From Nitrosomonas eutropha (GTDB lineage: Bacteria > Pseudomonadota > Gammaproteobacteria > Burkholderiales > Nitrosomonadaceae): DNA of 11,628 nt. Location of the stretch: contig JACTML010000110.1 in NCBI GenBank assembly GCA_014584635.1, positions 1 through 11,628 of the forward strand, given 5' to 3'. Below the pieces are notes generated by a model. It saw only the letters and a list, made by a program, of their open reading frames with translations. It had not been told where the DNA came from and did no database searches. Every line of letters begins with the position of its first letter. Positions within the stretch are counted from its first letter, which is position 1. The translations under genes and the position numbers were made by a program. This document shows, one piece after another, positions 1 to 6,197 of this stretch.

Positions 1-52
1 AACAAGAGATCAGCAGTACAAACAGACGATATTTCCTTTATTTGCATATAAC

Positions 53-82
53 TTGTCAGTTTTTATTGAAAAACTCTCCAAT
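53..82 (+). promoter_or_regulatory. Candidate promoter of the acyltransferase gene
   Basis: TTGTCA (53-58, five of six to the -35 consensus) is followed after 18 bases by TCCAAT (77-82, four of six to the -10 consensus). The start would fall near base 89, leaving a short leader with a weak GGA Shine-Dalgarno element (97-99) before the ATG at 107. The surrounding AT-rich sequence is compatible with a promoter, but the match is moderate and not tested. Confidence 0.3.
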
Positions 83-106
83 TAATTACCAAAAACGGAT
101 GTAACT

Positions 107-910
107 ATGTTTACCCAGAAAACTACTCATCTAGGTACTGCCTTCAGACAATATTTTAAAATCGTGCCCGCACTTACCAAAGAACTAAAATATGAGGCTT
201 ATCGTATTCGCCATTCTGTTTACTGCGAAGATCTGCAATTTGAATCTTCACGCCCTGATGGATTTGAAACAGATGAATATGATATCCATGCACTACACTT
301 ACTGATCCGGAATATTCAGCAGGATACGTTTACTGGCTGCCTTCGTATTATTACGCCACCGACTGATAGTCCCGACTGGCTTTTACCGTTTGAGAAAACC
401 TGTGCAGATACGCTGAATCGCGCCATTATTGATCCCGTAAAATTACCCAGAAAACAAATTGCTGAAGTTTCCCGCCTTGCAGTCATTTCCTCATTTCGTC
501 GCAGAAAGGGAGAAACCAACAGCCCTGTCAACCTCACCGAAAACGATTTTAATTCCGGCCCGGTGTCACGCTTTCCTTATATTCCGCTGGGGCTTTATTA
601 CGGCGCGGTTGAGTTGGCACGCTTACATAACATCAAGCTACTCTTTCTGCTTACGGAGGAGCGCCTGGCTAATCACTTCAACAAATTAGGAATCAAAATT
701 GAATTTATTGGCGCTCCTACCAGTCATCGCGGTATACGGTTCCCATCGATGGTTGATGTCAGCAAAACAGTGCTTAACCTGCGACCTATTATTCGCCCCC
801 TTTATCAGGCAGTTGCACGAGATATTCAAACAGGTATGCGCAAGGCGGGCCAACTACCGGAAAGCCCTGCTTCGACTAATTTCCACGCTCCAAATCGTGC
901 AGCACGCTGA
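107..910 (+). CDS. PEP-CTERM/exosortase system-associated acyltransferase (GNAT-like)
   Basis: This 267-residue protein resembles the family of predicted acyltransferases found in genomes with PEP-CTERM proteins and exosortase. Their fold is GNAT-like and related to acyl-homoserine-lactone synthases. Visible family traits are an N-terminal segment with YRIRHSVYCEDLQFE (about residues 32-46), typical of autoinducer-synthase-like enzymes, then the core AEVSRLAVISSFRRR (about residues 119-133), and a later LGLYYGAVELARLHNI helix. No signal peptide or membrane helix is visible, so it is probably cytoplasmic. The family is thought to acylate a substrate linked to exopolysaccharide or protein sorting, but the substrate is unknown. 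The ATG at 107 is the first start in frame and has GGA 7 bases upstream. No exosortase, PEP-CTERM protein or polysaccharide gene sits beside it in this window, so the link to that system is by family only. Confidence 0.75.
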   Translation: MFTQKTTHLGTAFRQYFKIVPALTKELKYEAYRIRHSVYCEDLQFESSRPDGFETDEYDIHALHLLIRNIQQDTFTGCLRIITPPTDSPDWLLPFEKTCADTLNRAIIDPVKLPRKQIAEVSRLAVISSFRRRKGETNSPVNLTENDFNSGPVSRFPYIPLGLYYGAVELARLHNIKLLFLLTEERLANHFNKLGIKIEFIGAPTSHRGIRFPSMVDVSKTVLNLRPIIRPLYQAVARDIQTGMRKAGQLPESPASTNFHAPNRAAR

Positions 911-985
911 AGCAAAAATCATCAGGCAGTTCTACTTTCTCAGCGTTTAAACCTATTTTACGACTCACCTCCCAAATACTAATCC

Positions 986-1024
986 TTCTGCAATCGGGTA
1001 GCCGGCCCCTATCCGGTTGCAGGA
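986..1024 (+). repeat. 15-bp imperfect hairpin in the acyltransferase 3' region
   Basis: Bases 986-1000 pair with 1010-1024 around a nine-base GC-rich loop. All fifteen positions pair in plus-strand RNA, twelve as Watson-Crick and three as G-U wobbles (987-1023, 994-1016, 998-1012). In minus-strand RNA those three become A-C mismatches, so the structure favours a plus-strand transcript, consistent with the 3' untranslated part of the acyltransferase mRNA 75 bases after its stop. No T-run follows, so it is not a textbook intrinsic terminator. It may protect the 3' end or be a REP-like element. Confidence 0.5.
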
Positions 1025-1152
1025 ATTTCATGCAAACACCCTGTCTTGAATAACCCAATATTTGCTGCCACGTCTGTAGCATTGTTGTTTGAATTTGCCC
1101 CAACCACCACACCCACTGCCACCCCTCAATCAGTATTATTTTCCAAAATTTT

Positions 1153-1171
1153 GCGAATAATTCCCATTATT
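1153..1171 (+). promoter_or_regulatory. Possible Fur box upstream of the porin
   Basis: GCGAATAATTCCCATTATT contains the inverted repeat AATAAT-tccc-ATTATT. Aligned with the 19-base Fur consensus GATAATGATAATCATTATC it agrees at 12 of 19 positions, mainly in the CATTAT half. It ends 5 bases before the candidate -35 hexamer, close enough to affect polymerase binding. AT-rich palindromes arise by chance, so this is a weak call. Confidence 0.3.
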
Positions 1172-1175
1172 ACTC

Positions 1176-1204
1176 TTGATCGCAATTGATATCAGTTATA
1201 TTCT
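1176..1204 (+). promoter_or_regulatory. Candidate porin promoter
   Basis: TTGATC (1176-1181) and TATTCT (1199-1204) are separated by 17 bases; each matches the sigma-70 consensus at four of six positions. TATATT (1197-1202) is a better -10 on its own but leaves only a 15-base spacer. The predicted transcript would have a leader of about 30 bases before the ATG at 1243. Confidence 0.35.
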
Positions 1205-1242
1205 TGCGTACTTTGGTCGCGGACAAACCAAGTAAACATACA

Positions 1243-2694
1243 ATGAATCTCAGATTATCTGTACTGCCCGCTTTAATCGCATTATTCAGTTTGCTCTTCC
1301 CGCCCCTCGCCAATGCGCAGAAACTCATTCTTTACATGGACACCATCACCAAGCAGGTTTACGCGGAGCCTGGGGAAAACAGAATCAAGTTAGGTGTGTT
1401 TCAGCAGGTGGAGGAGGAAGTCACTACCGCGCAACCCGAATCAAATACGCCGGCAACCAGGCATGTTGAGAGTCATACAACAAAGAATGCTGAACAGCAC
1501 ACGACAGCCGCCCAACCTGAACAGGCGGCGAAAGTTACGGAATCTTCCACAGAAAAATCTGTGGCAGAAAAAAAATGGTACGACAGGGTTGACGTTAAGG
1601 GCTATACGCAATTCCGCTACAGCAGGAGTTTGTGGGGAGACAAAAACGATATTTCCTACTGGCAGGATCGGTCAGTTGATCCCGATAATTCTTTTCTGAT
1701 CAAGAAAGCACGTCTGGAGCTTTTTGGTGATGTCACTGACTATCTGAGTGTAAAGTTTCAGACTGATCTGGTCAGCACGCCTTCCGGATCCACCTCAACC
1801 CATTTTCTGCAGCTGAAGGACGCGTATGCGGATATTTTTCTCGACAAGAAAAAAGAGTTTTGGGTCAGAGTCGGACAATCCAAGGTTCCCTACAGTTTTG
1901 AAAAACTGCAATCCAGCGCGCAACGTCTTGCTTTGGATGAAAGCGATGTACTTAGCAGTTGCTGCGGGCGCGACATCGGCGCCTTCTTTTACTGGACACC
2001 CGGCTACATTCATGATCGCTTCAAAACAATCAAGGCACAAAACCTGAAAGGCGCCAGTGATTACGGCGTGGTAGCACTGGGTGTTTACAGCGGACAAGGA
2101 GCCAATCACCTGGAAATGAATGATTCGGTACACCTGGTTGGTCGCCTTACCTACCCCTTTCAGTTTGAGAACGGCCAATTTTTTGAGGCCGGCGTCCAGG
2201 CTATTCATGGACGCTACGTTCCATCGGTTGGCCTCAATGCATCCGGATTTACTCCCACTTTGGATGCGCCCAAAAAAGGTTTCAAGGATCAGCATGTTGG
2301 CGTACACGCCATCCTGTATCCGCAACCATTCGGGCTGCAAGCGGAATGGAACTGGGCGCGCGGCCCGCGCCTGAATGAAAGCCAGACCATGCTTGAAGAT
2401 ACTTCCTTCAATGGCGGCTACGTTCAGGCGATGTATAAAGTGGACAAGTTTTTCTGGGGAACCCTGTTCCCTTTCGTAAGATGGCAATATTTTGACGGTG
2501 CATTGATGTTGGAGCGCAACACCCCCAAAGACCGGGTGAAAGATCTGGAACTCGGACTGGAATGGCAAATCCTGCCGGAAATTGAAATTACCGCTGCCTA
2601 CCACATGATGAATCGCACCAACACAAAAAGCGCCTCTTACGAACGATTCAAAACCGACGTCCTGAGATTTCAGCTGCAGTGGAGCTACTTTTAG
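1243..2694 (+). CDS. Outer-membrane porin of the phosphate-selective O/P type
   Basis: A 483-residue secreted beta-barrel protein that should form an outer-membrane channel for anions or other small solutes. The open frame reaches back to a TTG at 1186, but the ATG at 1243 gives an ideal signal peptide: MNLR, a hydrophobic core at residues 5-22, and cleavage after ANA (residues 23-25). Mature parts are a short conserved-looking segment (26-55), a hydrophilic linker rich in Thr, Glu, Ala and Gln (about 57-110), and the barrel from about residue 116. The barrel starts DVKGYTQFRYSRS and includes KKARLELFGDV, typical of O/P-type porins, and WVRVGQSKVPYSFE. It ends in strands closing with WSYF, the terminal aromatic expected for outer-membrane assembly. 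Unusual points are the long linker and a Cys-Cys pair at residues 240-241. The family name does not prove phosphate specificity, and no Pho box is seen upstream. Confidence 0.85.
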   Translation: MNLRLSVLPALIALFSLLFPPLANAQKLILYMDTITKQVYAEPGENRIKLGVFQQVEEEVTTAQPESNTPATRHVESHTTKNAEQHTTAAQPEQAAKVTESSTEKSVAEKKWYDRVDVKGYTQFRYSRSLWGDKNDISYWQDRSVDPDNSFLIKKARLELFGDVTDYLSVKFQTDLVSTPSGSTSTHFLQLKDAYADIFLDKKKEFWVRVGQSKVPYSFEKLQSSAQRLALDESDVLSSCCGRDIGAFFYWTPGYIHDRFKTIKAQNLKGASDYGVVALGVYSGQGANHLEMNDSVHLVGRLTYPFQFENGQFFEAGVQAIHGRYVPSVGLNASGFTPTLDAPKKGFKDQHVGVHAILYPQPFGLQAEWNWARGPRLNESQTMLEDTSFNGGYVQAMYKVDKFFWGTLFPFVRWQYFDGALMLERNTPKDRVKDLELGLEWQILPEIEITAAYHMMNRTNTKSASYERFKTDVLRFQLQWSYF

Positions 2695-2799
2695 AAAATT
2701 ACTGTATAAATCCAGTTACACTGGTTGAACTTCATAGGACAAAGTTGTGCAGAGATTCCTTGGTTTATTTCCCAGGCGGCATATCTTCAACAGTGGTTT

Positions 2800-3105
2800 T
2801 CAAACTGATTGATTGGCAGCCTGAACATGGAGCTTCAATCCGAGCGCCTTGACAACTTTCATGATGGTGGAAAATTCCGGGTTCCCTTCTCCGGATAACG
2901 CTTTGTAAAGACTCTCCCGGCCAAGACCAGTGTCGTGAGCAAGTTGAGCCATGCCACGCGCACGGGCAATATTCCCCAACGCTTTAGCAATGTAGGCAGC
3001 ATCATCATCCGCTTCTTGCAAACAGGCATCAAGATAAAGAATTATGTCTTCCTCGGTTTTCAGGTATTCAGCACTGTCCCAGCGACGCAGTTTTACTTTA
3101 TTCAT
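2800..3105 (-). CDS. Antitoxin of a HigA/HI1420-like addiction module (HTH protein)
   Basis: This 101-residue DNA-binding protein is the likely antitoxin for the toxin encoded immediately upstream. Residues 52-95 form a helix-turn-helix of the lambda-repressor/Xre type: MAQLAHDTGLGRESLYKALS, followed by the PEFSTIMKVVKALGLKL helices. The N-terminal half (KLRRWDSAEYLKTEEDIILYLDACLQEA) fits the probable addiction-module antidote family represented by HI1420. Its ATG overlaps the toxin stop codon in an ATGA arrangement, implying translational coupling. Such proteins usually bind both their toxin and their own operator. The porin converges on it from the other side with 105 bases between the stops. 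Family assignment is firm; pairing and self-regulation follow from family knowledge. Confidence 0.85.
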   Translation of the reverse strand: MNKVKLRRWDSAEYLKTEEDIILYLDACLQEADDDAAYIAKALGNIARARGMAQLAHDTGLGRESLYKALSGEGNPEFSTIMKVVKALGLKLHVQAANQSV

Positions 3106-3404
3106 TGTTTACCCTCAATTTTACGAGCAAGTTCAAGTGCTGTCTTGATGTCCTGTTGTTGTGCAGCCTTGTTTCCACCTGCCAGCAGCACAAATATTTC
3201 CACGCCTATCTGTTTAAAATAGACCCTGTACCCAGGGCCCGTGTGGATACGCATTTCCGATACACCTTCTCCTATTGGGCCACAATCACCCCAATTGCCA
3301 TCTTCTGCACGGTCAATCCGTGCCTGGATTCTGGCTTTGGCTGTACGATCCTTCAGACTGCCAAACCAGCTGTCAAAAACTTCAGTGGTCTGGATTATAT
3401 TCAT
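3102..3404 (-). CDS. Toxin of a RelE/HigB (HI1419-like) addiction module
   Basis: A 100-residue member of the RelE/ParE superfamily, in the phage-derived Gp49-like/HI1419 branch, where characterised relatives act as mRNA-cleaving toxins. Recognisable stretches are the FDSWFGSLKDRTAKARIQARIDRAEDGN helix pair, the GNWGDCGPIGEGVSEMRIHTGPGYRVYF sheet region (each quoted here only as a family landmark, residues about 11-58), and a basic C-terminus ending in RKIEGKQ. I place the start at the ATG (first base 3404); an in-frame TTG two codons earlier (3410) is possible. The gene precedes its antitoxin, the order typical of higBA-like modules, and overlaps it by four bases. No Shine-Dalgarno sequence is well placed, consistent with a leaderless start at the promoter described upstream. 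Catalytic residues were not assigned. Confidence 0.85.
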   Translation of the reverse strand: MNIIQTTEVFDSWFGSLKDRTAKARIQARIDRAEDGNWGDCGPIGEGVSEMRIHTGPGYRVYFKQIGVEIFVLLAGGNKAAQQQDIKTALELARKIEGKQ

Positions 3405-3410
3405 ACACAA

Positions 3411-3439
3411 ATAGTATCCCGCAAGACACGGTTTACCAA
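3411..3439 (-). promoter_or_regulatory. Promoter of the toxin-antitoxin pair, probably leaderless
   Basis: On the minus strand TTGGTA (3439-3434) and TACTAT (3416-3411) are separated by exactly 17 bases; each agrees with the sigma-70 consensus at four of six positions. Seven bases downstream of the -10 lies the A of the toxin ATG (3404). If transcription starts at the usual distance, the mRNA would begin at or next to the start codon. The -10 overlaps the short palindrome ATAGTAT, a possible autoregulator contact. Confidence 0.45.
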
Positions 3440-3571
3440 GCGGACATCCTGAAGATAAAAGTTATTCTGAAAGAACAGATTACGGCGAACAATACACTAC
3501 CTGATGAGACAGATCACAAATCCTGCACAATACGGGTATCGTTTCACACGTCGTCCCGATTAAAAACTTCG

Positions 3572-4057
3572 TCAATCCCGAAAGTTACGAAACTGTAAAG
3601 GCAGCTCTGTAATTCCGGTTTTAACCAGCTGGATTGTTTCCTGTAGTATGTCCCGCTTTGCGCCGGTTACCCGCACGACATCTCCCTGAATACTTGCCTG
3701 AACTTTAAGTTTACTGTCTTTGATCAGCTTGACAATTTTTTTGGCGAGATCGCTTTCCACTCCGGTTTTAACCGTGATTTTCTGCTTGACCTTGTTACCG
3801 CTTATTTTTTCAACCGATCCTTTATCCAAGCAGCGCACGTCGATCTCGCGCTTGGTGAATCTGGCTACCAGAATATCCATTACCTGGCCAAGTTTGAATT
3901 CATCATCAGCAAAAAGATAGAGTTCGTAGTCATTCTGTTCGGCACGCGCGTCCGATCCCTTGAAGTCAAAGCGTGCAGAAACTTCTTTGTTCAGTTGATC
4001 AACCGCATTGCGAATTTCCTGTTTATCAACTTCAGAAACGATATCAAATGAGGGCAT
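3572..4057 (-). CDS. yajQ: YajQ family nucleotide-binding protein
   Basis: A 161-residue cytoplasmic protein, the usual length of YajQ. It begins [20 protein letters not shown] and contains the family hallmarks [11 protein letters not shown] (about 27-37), [16 protein letters not shown] (about 86-101), [18 protein letters not shown] (about 118-135) and the [10 protein letters not shown] end. The family has two ferredoxin-like RNA-binding-type domains. A Xanthomonas member binds cyclic di-GMP and acts with a transcription factor; the E. coli protein was reported to bind nucleotides and tRNA. It lies 24 bases downstream of the CopD-like gene with a GGTTGGAA ribosome site, so it looks like the last cistron of the haemoglobin-nnrS unit. 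Its role there is unknown. No clear intrinsic terminator follows. Confidence 0.93.
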   Translation of the reverse strand: MPSFDIVSEVDKQEIRNAVDQLNKEVSARFDFKGSDARAEQNDYELYLFADDEFKLGQVMDILVARFTKREIDVRCLDKGSVEKISGNKVKQKITVKTGVESDLAKKIVKLIKDSKLKVQASIQGDVVRVTGAKRDILQETIQLVKTGITELPLQFRNFRD

Positions 4058-4081
4058 AATTTTTCCAACCTGATGAAAGAA

Positions 4082-4522
4082 TTACCAGTGCAGATAAAAC
4101 ATGGCTTTTGCCAGAATAACAATTACCAGCACGTGAAAGAAAACGCTCAAGTGCAAACGCTTTGATCGCCGGCTGTTCAGCAAGCCGCGTTTCCGCAATA
4201 TCATGGCGCTTACAAAATGGCCGAAAACACTGATTGCCAGGATGATCTTAATACTTAGCAGCAAGCCAAAACTGCTGGTTAACGGTTGCGCCAAAGCGGC
4301 CTGGTGCTGCCAGGCCATTGCGATCCCGGCGGAATAGAGTATCAGGAGCACCCAGGGCATAATGCGAACGGCCCGGTTACCAATGGCACGTTCGACCTCG
4401 CGCATTATTTCACGTGGCAGGTGTTTGCGTATCCCTTCCAGCATTATCACTTCAAAAAACACGGTTCCTGCAAAAGCAATTGCAGCCAGCAGATGCAACG
4501 TTATCAGCAAGCCATAGTTCAT
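4082..4522 (-). CDS. Four-helix inner-membrane protein, CopD-like
   Basis: A 146-residue membrane protein with about four hydrophobic helices: residues 4-27, 53-70, 82-105 and 125-144. The first helix carries a His (LLITLHLLAAIAFAG, His10). Further His residues occur near the third and fourth helices (FGHFVSAM, LHLSVFFHVLVI), and a basic loop HLPREIMREVERAIGNRAVR follows helix 1. The pattern of small helical bundle with membrane His residues resembles CopD-family copper-resistance and HemJ-like proteins, which handle copper or haem. I cannot assign a function. It starts 25 bases after nnrS with a GGCGG ribosome site six bases from its ATG, and is followed closely by yajQ. Its position beside a haem/copper protein makes a role in haem or copper supply, or as an electron-transfer partner, worth testing. 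Confidence 0.7.
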   Translation of the reverse strand: MNYGLLITLHLLAAIAFAGTVFFEVIMLEGIRKHLPREIMREVERAIGNRAVRIMPWVLLILYSAGIAMAWQHQAALAQPLTSSFGLLLSIKIILAISVFGHFVSAMILRKRGLLNSRRSKRLHLSVFFHVLVIVILAKAMFYLHW

Positions 4523-4547
4523 TGTGTGCCGCCTATGTTATTGATTA

Positions 4548-5771
4548 TTAATGTGGTCGTACCGGAACATTTCCCGGCTTCATCACTGGGAGAGACTGAT
4601 CTGCGCGCGGACGAATCAGTATCGGGACAAATCGCCAGAGATAAAGCACAAAGGCCAGTATCCAGATGGCAGCCGAGCCATGCAGCAAACCTGATGTATA
4701 AGGCGTTGGTAACAATGCTGCCAGTCGCAGTATGGCGGCCGTAATAACCAGCACGTATAAAATAACCATGCTGCGATCGGTACGCAATGGACGCCCCAGG
4801 TGACCCAATGCGGTACGGGTTACCATACCGATGATCAGCACGGCAAAACCTGCTACGCCAATTGTATGCACCGGCCAGGCTGCGCGTGAAATCCAGCCTG
4901 CTGAATAAACAGCTGCAATCAACAAGCCCATTCCCAGCCCGGCATACCCTGCATAGAGAATCCATAACAACGGCACTTGTCGAACAGCCCATGGTTTCCA
5001 AGAAAACAGTTGCCAGAGCGCCAGGATGCCGGCTACCGTCAGCGCAGCAGCTGCCGCCAGATTCCACCCCGGCAACAGGAACGCAACCGCGAAAATACTC
5101 GCTGCCAGTTGCCACTGGCCGCTGCCAGTCAGCATTGGAATCGTCAAACCCTGTACTGCCCGCATGGCAAAAAAAGGAATTACCCGGCGCGCAATCAGCA
5201 GTGCGATGATCGCCATGCACAGCAACCCGGCGTAAAAACTCTTCATCAGCAAGGCATAATCGCCCGCCTGTGTAAACCATAGAAACAGGCCATCAGCAAC
5301 ACCCAGCCCCAATACAAGCAGCGGTATACCATAGTTGCGTTGACTGCTTTTCCGGTAAATAACCCGCCCGACTGCCGCAGCTGCCAGACCGAAAAACAAC
5401 AGTTCACAGAGCGCAGCGATACCAAATGCGGTTGATCCTGGTATCAAGAAACCCGCTCGCGCCACAATCCATAACAGCGTTAATCCACCCAATGCGCGGC
5501 CATGCAACGGATTGATGCCTGTCCAGTTCGCACTGGCGGTAAACAGAAATCCGACGGCGATAGTCGCTACGAAACCCCATAACATTTCATGCGCATGCCA
5601 GAGCATGCCGGCAAGCATGCCTGTCAGCCACTGAGGCGCATATATCCACAGCGCAACTGAAATAGCCGCCCAGGAACAACCTGCAATATAAAGTGGCCGA
5701 AACCCCAGGCTGAGAAAAGCAGCCCATTGTGGCGCCGGCTGCCGCCGTTTAATTTGTAACGATTCAACCAT
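4548..5771 (-). CDS. nnrS: NnrS family haem/copper membrane protein
   Basis: A 407-residue polytopic inner-membrane protein, the expected size for NnrS, with roughly twelve hydrophobic helices. Family motifs are GFRPLY (residues 23-28), WHAHEMLWGF with His59 and His61 (58-67), ANWTGINPLHGRAL after the second helix, ARRVIPFFAMR in the middle, and the C-terminal HTIGVAGFAVLIIGMVTRTALGH segment followed by GRPL. NnrS of Rhodobacter sphaeroides binds haem and copper, is made when NO is present, and in Vibrio cholerae protects against nitrosative stress. Its ATG lies inside the end of the haemoglobin gene (8-base overlap), which points to translational coupling. Regulation by the NsrR-like site upstream of that gene is inferred. 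An overlapping 253-residue frame on the same strand is a shadow. Confidence 0.93.
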   Translation of the reverse strand: MVESLQIKRRQPAPQWAAFLSLGFRPLYIAGCSWAAISVALWIYAPQWLTGMLAGMLWHAHEMLWGFVATIAVGFLFTASANWTGINPLHGRALGGLTLLWIVARAGFLIPGSTAFGIAALCELLFFGLAAAAVGRVIYRKSSQRNYGIPLLVLGLGVADGLFLWFTQAGDYALLMKSFYAGLLCMAIIALLIARRVIPFFAMRAVQGLTIPMLTGSGQWQLAASIFAVAFLLPGWNLAAAAALTVAGILALWQLFSWKPWAVRQVPLLWILYAGYAGLGMGLLIAAVYSAGWISRAAWPVHTIGVAGFAVLIIGMVTRTALGHLGRPLRTDRSMVILYVLVITAAILRLAALLPTPYTSGLLHGSAAIWILAFVLYLWRFVPILIRPRADQSLPVMKPGNVPVRPH

Positions 5772-6168
5772 GAGACAACCCCGTAGGCATCACACCGGGA
5801 TGATGGTTGATCTGATAACCCATCCACAAACTGCGGGCGATGCGATCAGCCATTGTGCAGGCCTGTTCAGCCATGGCCTGATTGGATTGTTCGGCTGCCG
5901 TTTTATGGAATAGCCGGAGCCATTGCTGAAACAGCTCAGCACTCAAATCAGGCAGGGCTATGTGTTTGGGCATGGGTGTGCCGTTGAAACGATCCGTGCC
6001 GCGCAGAATGGATGACCAGAAATCCACCATTCTGACCAGATGCACGCTCCAGTCATCAATATGCGCATCAAAAACAGGGCCAAGCATTTCATCTTCTCGC
6101 ACCCGGGCATAGAAAGCATGGATCAGGCGTGTAATATCTTCTTCAGTACACAACGCGGGATCAGGCAT
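5764..6168 (-). CDS. Group III truncated haemoglobin
   Basis: A 134-residue globin of the short 2-on-2 fold, group III (the class of Campylobacter Ctb). Visible haem-pocket residues are Tyr20 (helix B, in HAFYARV), His43 (WSVHLVRMVDFW, likely distal position E7), the proximal His69 in GTPMPKHIALP, and a Trp in FQQWLRLF (helix G). The PMPKH signature around the proximal His is characteristic of the group. Group III proteins bind O2 and NO and are linked to NO tolerance, though no NO-dioxygenase partner is visible here. The ATG at 6168 has a strong AGGAGA site seven bases upstream. It is the first gene of the minus-strand unit and overlaps nnrS by eight bases. Confidence 0.92.
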   Translation of the reverse strand: MPDPALCTEEDITRLIHAFYARVREDEMLGPVFDAHIDDWSVHLVRMVDFWSSILRGTDRFNGTPMPKHIALPDLSAELFQQWLRLFHKTAAEQSNQAMAEQACTMADRIARSLWMGYQINHHPGVMPTGLSHG

Positions 6169-6175
6169 GGATACT

Positions 6176-6181
6176 TCTCCT
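6176..6181 (-). promoter_or_regulatory. Strong ribosome binding site of the truncated haemoglobin gene
   Basis: AGGAGA on the minus strand, seven bases before the ATG at 6168, fixes that start and is the strongest Shine-Dalgarno element of the minus-strand unit. Confidence 0.8.
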
Positions 6182-6191
6182 GAGCAGAATA

Positions 6192-6197
6192 TTTATA
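6192..6197 (-). promoter_or_regulatory. Candidate -10 element of the haemoglobin-nnrS unit
   Basis: TATAAA on the minus strand (five of six to consensus) abuts the NsrR-like palindrome, so bound repressor would block polymerase. No good -35 hexamer is found 16-18 bases upstream. The transcript would start about 17 bases before the ATG, including the AGGAGA site. Confidence 0.35.

Larger units (their letters stand above)
911..1242. other. Gene-free region between acyltransferase and porin
   Basis: No credible gene lies in these 332 bases; the open frames on both strands are short and lack family likeness. A short inverted repeat, ACGCTGA (904-910) and TCAGCGT (940-946), starts at the acyltransferase stop codon but has a 29-base loop. 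A much longer hairpin lies at 986-1024. Bases 1090-1130 are pyrimidine/CA-rich. From about 1130 the sequence becomes AT-rich and holds a Fur-like palindrome (1153-1171) and a promoter candidate (1176-1204) for the porin. Confidence 0.7.

Noticed and set aside
1..47. Minus-strand open frame starting with ATG at base 47 and leaving the window (MQIKEISS...)
   Set aside because: Only 15 codons are visible, there is no convincing ribosome site, and the sequence shows no family likeness.
904..946. Inverted repeat ACGCTGA/TCAGCGT at the end of the acyltransferase gene, as a terminator
   Set aside because: Seven pairs with a 29-base loop is unlikely to terminate transcription, though T-rich sequence follows.
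2355..2371. GC-rich inverted repeat GGCGCG-cggcc-CGCGCC inside the porin
   Set aside because: It encodes the continuous barrel sequence WARGPRL; GC-rich codons explain it and no regulatory role is suggested.
1795..2604. 269-codon open frame on the minus strand inside the porin gene
   Set aside because: It lies opposite a well-supported porin, has no recognisable domain and no ribosome site; it is a shadow frame.
2712..2724. Small hairpin CCAGT-tac-ACTGG after the porin stop, as a terminator
   Set aside because: The stem has only five pairs and no T-run follows on either strand, so I do not call a terminator.
2800..3410. Toxin-antitoxin pair as a sign of a mobile element or genomic island
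   Set aside because: No transposase, integrase, terminal repeats or tRNA border are visible around it.
4519..5280. 253-codon open frame on the minus strand overlapping nnrS in another phase
   Set aside because: Cys/Arg/Ser-rich composition with no domain, fully covered by NnrS, which has clear motifs.
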